Assembly: GCA_964615335.1 (NCBI GenBank)
Contig: CAZTMT010000028.1
Span: 1-15,255, forward strand
DNA length: 15,255 nt
DNA from: HR10 sp964615335
GTDB lineage: Bacteria; Acidobacteriota; Blastocatellia; HR10
Direction: 5' to 3'
Position numbers and translations under genes: made by a program. Under the pieces are notes generated by a model. It saw only the letters and a program-made list of their open reading frames with translations, had not been told where the DNA came from and did no database searches. Shown here in pieces: positions 11,679 through 15,255 of the stretch. Position 1 is the stretch's first letter. Each line of letters opens with the position of its first letter.

Positions 11679-13265
11679 ATGACGCGCCGCCACAGCAGAC
11701 GGCATCCGTGGGGTCAGAGAATCTGCGCGCTTCTTATTGGGGGACTTGCGCTCGGGGTGGGATGCCAGCGGCAGGAGGAACCCCACACTCTGATTGTGGC
11801 CGTCGAAGCGCCCCCGCTCACCTTTGATCCCCGCGGTCCCACCAACGCCGTGACGGCGCGCATTCAGCAACTGCTCTTCAACACGCTCACGCAGAAGAAC
11901 GAACGCTTCGAGATCATCCCGGAGCTGGCCGAAGCGTGGGAGATCTCGGACGACTTCACCGTCTACACCTTCCGCCTCCGTCGCGGAGTGAAATTCCACA
12001 ATGGTCGGGAACTCACGGCCCGCGACGTCGCCTATACGTTCAACACGCTCATCGCCCCGACCTTCGATTCTCCCAAGCGAGCAGCCCTGAGCAAACTTCA
12101 GCGCGTCGAGCCGGTGGATGCGCACACGGTCGTCTTCCGATGTCGCGAGCCGTATCGGGGGCTGCTGGTGGACCTGATTGCTATCGGAATCATCCCGGAA
12201 GGCACAGGCGAGACAGCAGCCCAGCAGCCGATCGGGACCGGTCCTTTCCGCTTCGAGCGATATGTCGAGAATCAGCAGGTGGATCTGGTCGCCTTCCCCG
12301 AATACTTCCAGGGAGCGCCGCGCGTGCAACGGCTTCGGGTGAAGATCGTGCGCGATCCGACGACACTCGCTCTTGAGCTGCTCGGAGGGACGGTTCATCT
12401 GGCCCTCAACGCGCAAGTGTCTCCTGATTTCGTTGCCGAGCAACAGGCGAAGGGGCCGCTGCGGGTCATCGTCTCCGAAGGCGCTGCCCTCGAATACCTG
12501 GGTCTGAACACGACCGATCCCCTCCTCCGAGATCGGCGGGTGCGACAGGCCCTGGCCTATGGCACCGACCGGGAGGCGATCATTCGGAATCTTTTGCGCG
12601 GACAAGCGCGCGCCGCGCACAGCGTTCTCCCTCCCACGCACTGGGCCTATCACGAGGCCGCGACGTCTTACCCCTATGATCCGGCGCGCGCCCGGCGACT
12701 TCTGGATGAAGCCGGATATCGCGATCCCGACGGCGATGGGCCGCAACCGCGCTTCCGCCTCACGCTGAAAACCTCTTCGGCCGAACACGCGCGCAAGATC
12801 GCCACGGCCCTTCAGGAACAATGGCGCGCTCTCGGCATTGAGCTGCACATCCAGTCCTTCGAGTTCCAGACATTCCTCAACGACATCAACCGGGGGAATT
12901 TTCAGGTCTTCTTCCTCCGCCAGATCGGAGCCAATCAGTTCCCCGACATCTTCAAAGCCGCTTTCGGATCCCGCTCGATCCCCGGCGATCCGACGATCCC
13001 GGAATCGGAGCGCACGGGCTTTCTGAACCGCGCGCGATATCGAAATCCACAACTGGATGCCCTGATCGCGCAGGCCGAAACCGCGCGCGATCGCGCTCGC
13101 GCCCTCGCTCTGTACGCCCGCATTCAGGAGATTCTGGCTGAAGACGTGCCCTGGATCTATCTCTGGTATCCCGCGAACGTCGCCCTGCTCAATCCCCGCG
13201 TGCGCGTTCCCACGATCCCGGCCTCCGGAGATTTTCAATTCCTCAAAGACGTGGAGATGCCTTAA
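11679..13265 (+). CDS. ABC-transporter substrate-binding lipoprotein, family 5 (peptide/nickel type)
   Basis: A 528-residue periplasmic solute-binding protein of the SBP_bac_5 (OppA/DppA/NikA) family. The N-terminus is Arg-rich with a hydrophobic run ending in GLALGVGC, so C29 is the probable lipidation site, although Gly at -3 is not the best lipobox residue. Family hallmarks are TFDPRGPTNAVTARIQQLLFNTL, LAEAWEISDDFTVYTFRLRRGVKFHNGRELTARDVAYTF (residues about 88-126), PIGTGPFRFERY, and RRVRQALAYGTDREAIIRNLL. The length is normal. Typical cargo is oligopeptides, dipeptides or nickel, and cannot be told from the sequence. No permease or ATPase genes are near, so it either works with components elsewhere or has another role. 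Coupled to the upstream gene by a three-base gap without a clear ribosome site. Confidence 0.93.
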   Translation: MTRRHSRRHPWGQRICALLIGGLALGVGCQRQEEPHTLIVAVEAPPLTFDPRGPTNAVTARIQQLLFNTLTQKNERFEIIPELAEAWEISDDFTVYTFRLRRGVKFHNGRELTARDVAYTFNTLIAPTFDSPKRAALSKLQRVEPVDAHTVVFRCREPYRGLLVDLIAIGIIPEGTGETAAQQPIGTGPFRFERYVENQQVDLVAFPEYFQGAPRVQRLRVKIVRDPTTLALELLGGTVHLALNAQVSPDFVAEQQAKGPLRVIVSEGAALEYLGLNTTDPLLRDRRVRQALAYGTDREAIIRNLLRGQARAAHSVLPPTHWAYHEAATSYPYDPARARRLLDEAGYRDPDGDGPQPRFRLTLKTSSAEHARKIATALQEQWRALGIELHIQSFEFQTFLNDINRGNFQVFFLRQIGANQFPDIFKAAFGSRSIPGDPTIPESERTGFLNRARYRNPQLDALIAQAETARDRARALALYARIQEILAEDVPWIYLWYPANVALLNPRVRVPTIPASGDFQFLKDVEMP

Positions 13266-13336
13266 AATGAACGTCTCGGACCGAGCGCCCGCGGGCCTTC
13301 GAAGAGATGAGAACAAGCCAGATCACGGAGGGAAGA

Positions 13337-14953
13337 ATGGGACAGCAAAAGGTCCAGATGCCGGAGCGCAAGGCGCGCTTTGAGACCCCATCGCACATTG
13401 AACTTCGGGCCGTCTATCGCCCGAGCGATCTCGCTCGATTCGATCCGGAGCGAGATCTGGGCGAGCCGGGAAGCTATCCCTTCACGCGCGGCATCTACCC
13501 GAACATGTATCGGGGACGCCTCTGGACGATGCGCCAATATGCCGGATATGCGACGGCGCGCGAATCGAATCGCCGGTATCGGTATCTCCTCGAACAGGGA
13601 CAAACGGGACTGAGCGTCGCTTTTGATCTCCCCACGCAGATGGGCATGGATTCGGATCATCCTCTGGCCCAGGGCGAAGTCGGAAAGGTCGGCGTCGCCA
13701 TTGACACGCTCGCCGATATGGAGGCGCTCTTTGAGGGCATTCCTCTGGATCGCATCTCGACCTCGATGACGATCAATGCGACGGCACCTATTCTGCTGGC
13801 CATGTATCTGGTCGTCGCCCGAAAGCAAGGGGTCGCGTGGGATCGGGTGGACGGCACGGTGCAGAACGACATCCTGAAGGAATACATTGCGCGAGGGACG
13901 TACATTTATCCGCCGGGACCGAGCCTGCGGCTGTGCACGGACATCTTCGAGTTCTGCTCGCGCTTCGTCCCCAAATGGAACGTCATCTCTATCTCCGGCT
14001 ATCACATTCGCGAGGCCGGAGCGACAGCCGTGCAGGAGCTGGCCTTCACCTTCGGCAACGCGTTGACCTACGTGCAAGCCGCCTTGGATCGGGGCCTCGC
14101 GGTGGATGACTTCGCTCCCCGCCTCAGCTTCTTCTTCAACGTGCATAACCACTTTCTGGAAGAAGTAGCGAAGTTCCGGGCCGCGCGCCGCATCTGGGCG
14201 CGCCTGATGAAAGAGCGCTTCCACGCGCAAGACCCGCGCTCGATGATGCTGCGCTTTCATGCCCAGACGGCTGGTTCGACGCTCACGGCGCAGCAGCCCG
14301 ATGTCAACGTGATCCGCGTCGCGCTTCAGGCGCTGGCCGCCGTGCTCGGCGGGGCGCAATCGCTCCACTGCAACGCGCGCGACGAAGCCCTCTCGCTGCC
14401 CACAGAAGAATCGGCCTTGCTGGCCCTGCGCACCCAGCAGGTCATCGCGTACGAATCGGGCGTCGCCGATACGGTGGATCCGCTCGGAGGATCCTATGCC
14501 ATCGAAAGCCTGACCGAGGAGATCGAACGCCGGGTCTTCGAGTACCTGCAGCGCATCGAGGCCCTGGGAGGGATGCTCCGCGCCATCGAGATCGGATGGG
14601 TGCAGAAAGAGATCCACGAGGCCGCCTACCAGTACCAGCGCGCCGTGGAATCCGGCGAGCAGATCATCGTCGGCGTGAACCGATTCGTCCTTCCGGAAGA
14701 GCGTCCCATCCCCGTGCTGCGCATTGACCCGGAAATCGAGCGAGCCCAGATCGCATCCCTGCAGAAGGTCAAAGCGGAGCGAGATGCGACGGCTGTGCGC
14801 ACGGCACTGGCTGAGCTGGAGGAGGCGGCGCGCTCCCGCGAGAACCTCATGCCCTTCATCATCCGCGCCGTCGAAGTCTACGCGACCCTGGGAGAGATCA
14901 GCGATACCCTGCGCCGCGTCTTCGGAGAATACCGCGAACTGGTCTCTTGGTGA
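13337..14953 (+). CDS. methylmalonyl-CoA mutase, large (catalytic) subunit
   Basis: A 538-residue acyl-CoA mutase TIM-barrel subunit, which with adenosylcobalamin interconverts methylmalonyl-CoA and succinyl-CoA in propionate, branched-chain amino-acid and odd-chain fatty-acid metabolism. Strong blocks include YPFTRGIYPNMYRGRLWTMR (47-66), GLSVAFDLPTQMGMDSDHP, STSMTINATAPILLAMY, GTVQNDILKEYIARGTYIYPP (173-193), SISGYHIREAGAT and AYESGVADTVDPLGGSY. Y54 and R186 correspond to the substrate-selecting Tyr and Arg of methylmalonyl-CoA mutase rather than the Phe/Gln of isobutyryl-CoA mutase, and H223 to the active-site His. There is no C-terminal cobalamin-binding domain, so a separate small subunit is needed and is not in the window. 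GGAGGGAAGA before the ATG at 13337 supports this start over the in-frame ATG at 13307. Confidence 0.95.
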   Translation: MGQQKVQMPERKARFETPSHIELRAVYRPSDLARFDPERDLGEPGSYPFTRGIYPNMYRGRLWTMRQYAGYATARESNRRYRYLLEQGQTGLSVAFDLPTQMGMDSDHPLAQGEVGKVGVAIDTLADMEALFEGIPLDRISTSMTINATAPILLAMYLVVARKQGVAWDRVDGTVQNDILKEYIARGTYIYPPGPSLRLCTDIFEFCSRFVPKWNVISISGYHIREAGATAVQELAFTFGNALTYVQAALDRGLAVDDFAPRLSFFFNVHNHFLEEVAKFRAARRIWARLMKERFHAQDPRSMMLRFHAQTAGSTLTAQQPDVNVIRVALQALAAVLGGAQSLHCNARDEALSLPTEESALLALRTQQVIAYESGVADTVDPLGGSYAIESLTEEIERRVFEYLQRIEALGGMLRAIEIGWVQKEIHEAAYQYQRAVESGEQIIVGVNRFVLPEERPIPVLRIDPEIERAQIASLQKVKAERDATAVRTALAELEEAARSRENLMPFIIRAVEVYATLGEISDTLRRVFGEYRELVSW

Positions 14954-14959
14954 GCTTCC

Positions 14960-14989
14960 TTGACGGAGCGCGCGCCGCCTCGTTAGAAT
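14960..14989 (+). promoter_or_regulatory. promoter of tRNA-Leu
   Basis: TTGACG (14960-14965) and TAGAAT (14984-14989) separated by 18 bases; the start site near 14996 is a dozen bases before the mature tRNA. It begins seven bases after the mutase stop codon. Confidence 0.72.
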
Positions 14990-15007
14990 GGCCCCTGTCA
15001 GAGACGG

Positions 15008-15098
15008 GCCGGAGTGGCGGAATTGGCAGACGCGCCAGACTCAAAATCTGGTGGCCGTTCGGACGGCCGTGTCGGTTCGACTCCGACCTCCGGCACCA
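15008..15098 (+). tRNA. tRNA-Leu (anticodon CAA)
   Basis: A complete class II tRNA, 91 bases with encoded CCA. The acceptor stem GCCGGAG/CTCCGGC pairs fully. The anticodon stem CCAGA/TCTGG closes the loop CTCAAAA, giving anticodon CAA (reads UUG). A long variable arm (GGCCGT TCGG ACGGCC) and T arm GTCGG-TTCGACT-CCGAC confirm leucine-type structure. A73 and CCA follow at 15095-15098. Confidence 0.98.
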
Positions 15099-15102
15099 AC
15101 CC

Positions 15103-15108
15103 TTTTTT
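15103..15108 (+). terminator. possible terminator (T-run) after tRNA-Leu
   Basis: Six T residues begin five bases after the tRNA CCA end. There is no separate hairpin in front of it, though the GC-rich tRNA arms could supply one. Weak evidence. Confidence 0.3.
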
Positions 15109-15255
15109 GCGAGCGACCGAAAAGAGCCCCAAGCCCATCCGATCCACAGAAAGCCCCCGGAGGAGGCGACAGAGAATAGCCCGGGGCGCGAGCCTATTTG
15201 GAGAACGACACATTTTTCGCATCGAGCCCGCGCAAGCAGACGACAGAAAATGGCC
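15109..15255. other. right-end intergenic stretch, no gene seen
   Basis: No supported coding region on either strand. A CCCCGG ... CCGGGG pair (around 15156-15187) could form a six-pair stem with a loop of about twenty bases, but no T-run follows, so I do not call it a terminator. A promoter for a gene beyond the window cannot be excluded. Confidence 0.5.

Noticed and set aside
13263..13268. TAAAAT as a possible -10 for the mutase gene, overlapping the stop codon of the binding-protein gene
   Set aside because: No -35 element at 16-18 bases upstream and the hexamer is explained by the stop codon region; the mutase may have another promoter or be read through.
11163..13316. 717-residue minus-strand open frame opposite the substrate-binding protein
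   Set aside because: It is a GC-driven shadow: the plus strand encodes a clear family 5 binding protein through the same bases, and the antisense product shows no domain, no signal and an unnatural Arg/Gly/Gln composition.
13262..14617. 451-residue minus-strand open frame opposite the mutase gene
   Set aside because: Antisense shadow of a highly conserved coding sequence.
14998..15222. Minus-strand open frame of 74 residues containing VEPTRPSERPPDFESGASAN, and a plus-strand frame at 14988-15179
   Set aside because: Both read through the tRNA-Leu gene. Such peptides recur in databases as false proteins because the tRNA sequence is conserved.
1..15255. CRISPR arrays, insertion sequences, prophage genes or long direct repeats
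   Set aside because: No regularly spaced repeats, transposase motifs or terminal inverted repeats were seen.

Overview
The window looks like chromosomal DNA from a GC-rich, free-living bacterium able to respire or detoxify nitrogen oxides. Shine-Dalgarno sites are strong (AAGGAGG types), coding density is high and there are no mobile elements. The gene set fits an Acidobacteriota-like or similar deep-branching lineage, but this is a low-confidence guess; no rRNA or other taxonomic marker is present.

Positions 1 to about 9800 form a nitrogen-oxide / nitric oxide block, entirely on the minus strand. Reading in transcription order (right to left): norZ, a quinol-dependent nitric oxide reductase (9785-7479); an operon of five genes (7392-3349) encoding a 79-residue membrane protein, an NnrS-like membrane protein flanked by DUF542-like and DUF1858-like domains, two hemerythrin-like proteins and a YwiC-like membrane protein; a sigma-54 enhancer-binding regulator with a cysteine-rich PAS domain (3267-1936); then a second operon with a third hemerythrin-like protein, an uncharacterised HExxH/zinc-ribbon protein, and the first 67 codons of a Tat-exported molybdoenzyme resembling NarG/NxrA, which runs off the left edge.

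The control regions form a coherent layout. A TGTGA-N6-TCACA type operator (CRP/FNR superfamily) lies upstream of norZ. A second, perfect copy overlaps the norZ stop codon and sits exactly 41.5 bp upstream of the inferred start site of the five-gene operon. The gap between the regulator gene and the third hemerythrin gene holds a near-consensus -24/-12 sigma-54 promoter and a perfect 9-3-9 palindrome that is a good candidate enhancer site for the regulator encoded next door. My reading is a two-tier NO / nitrogen-oxide response: a CRP/FNR-type factor drives NO reduction and NO/O2 binding proteins, and the sigma-54 regulator drives the hemerythrin-HExxH-molybdoenzyme operon.

Positions 9950 to 15100 are on the plus strand and look functionally separate: a secreted DUF3352-like protein of unknown function, an ABC-transporter family 5 substrate-binding lipoprotein directly behind it, the catalytic (large) subunit of methylmalonyl-CoA mutase without its cobalamin-binding domain, and a complete tRNA-Leu(CAA) with its own promoter. 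The last 157 bases hold no gene I can support.
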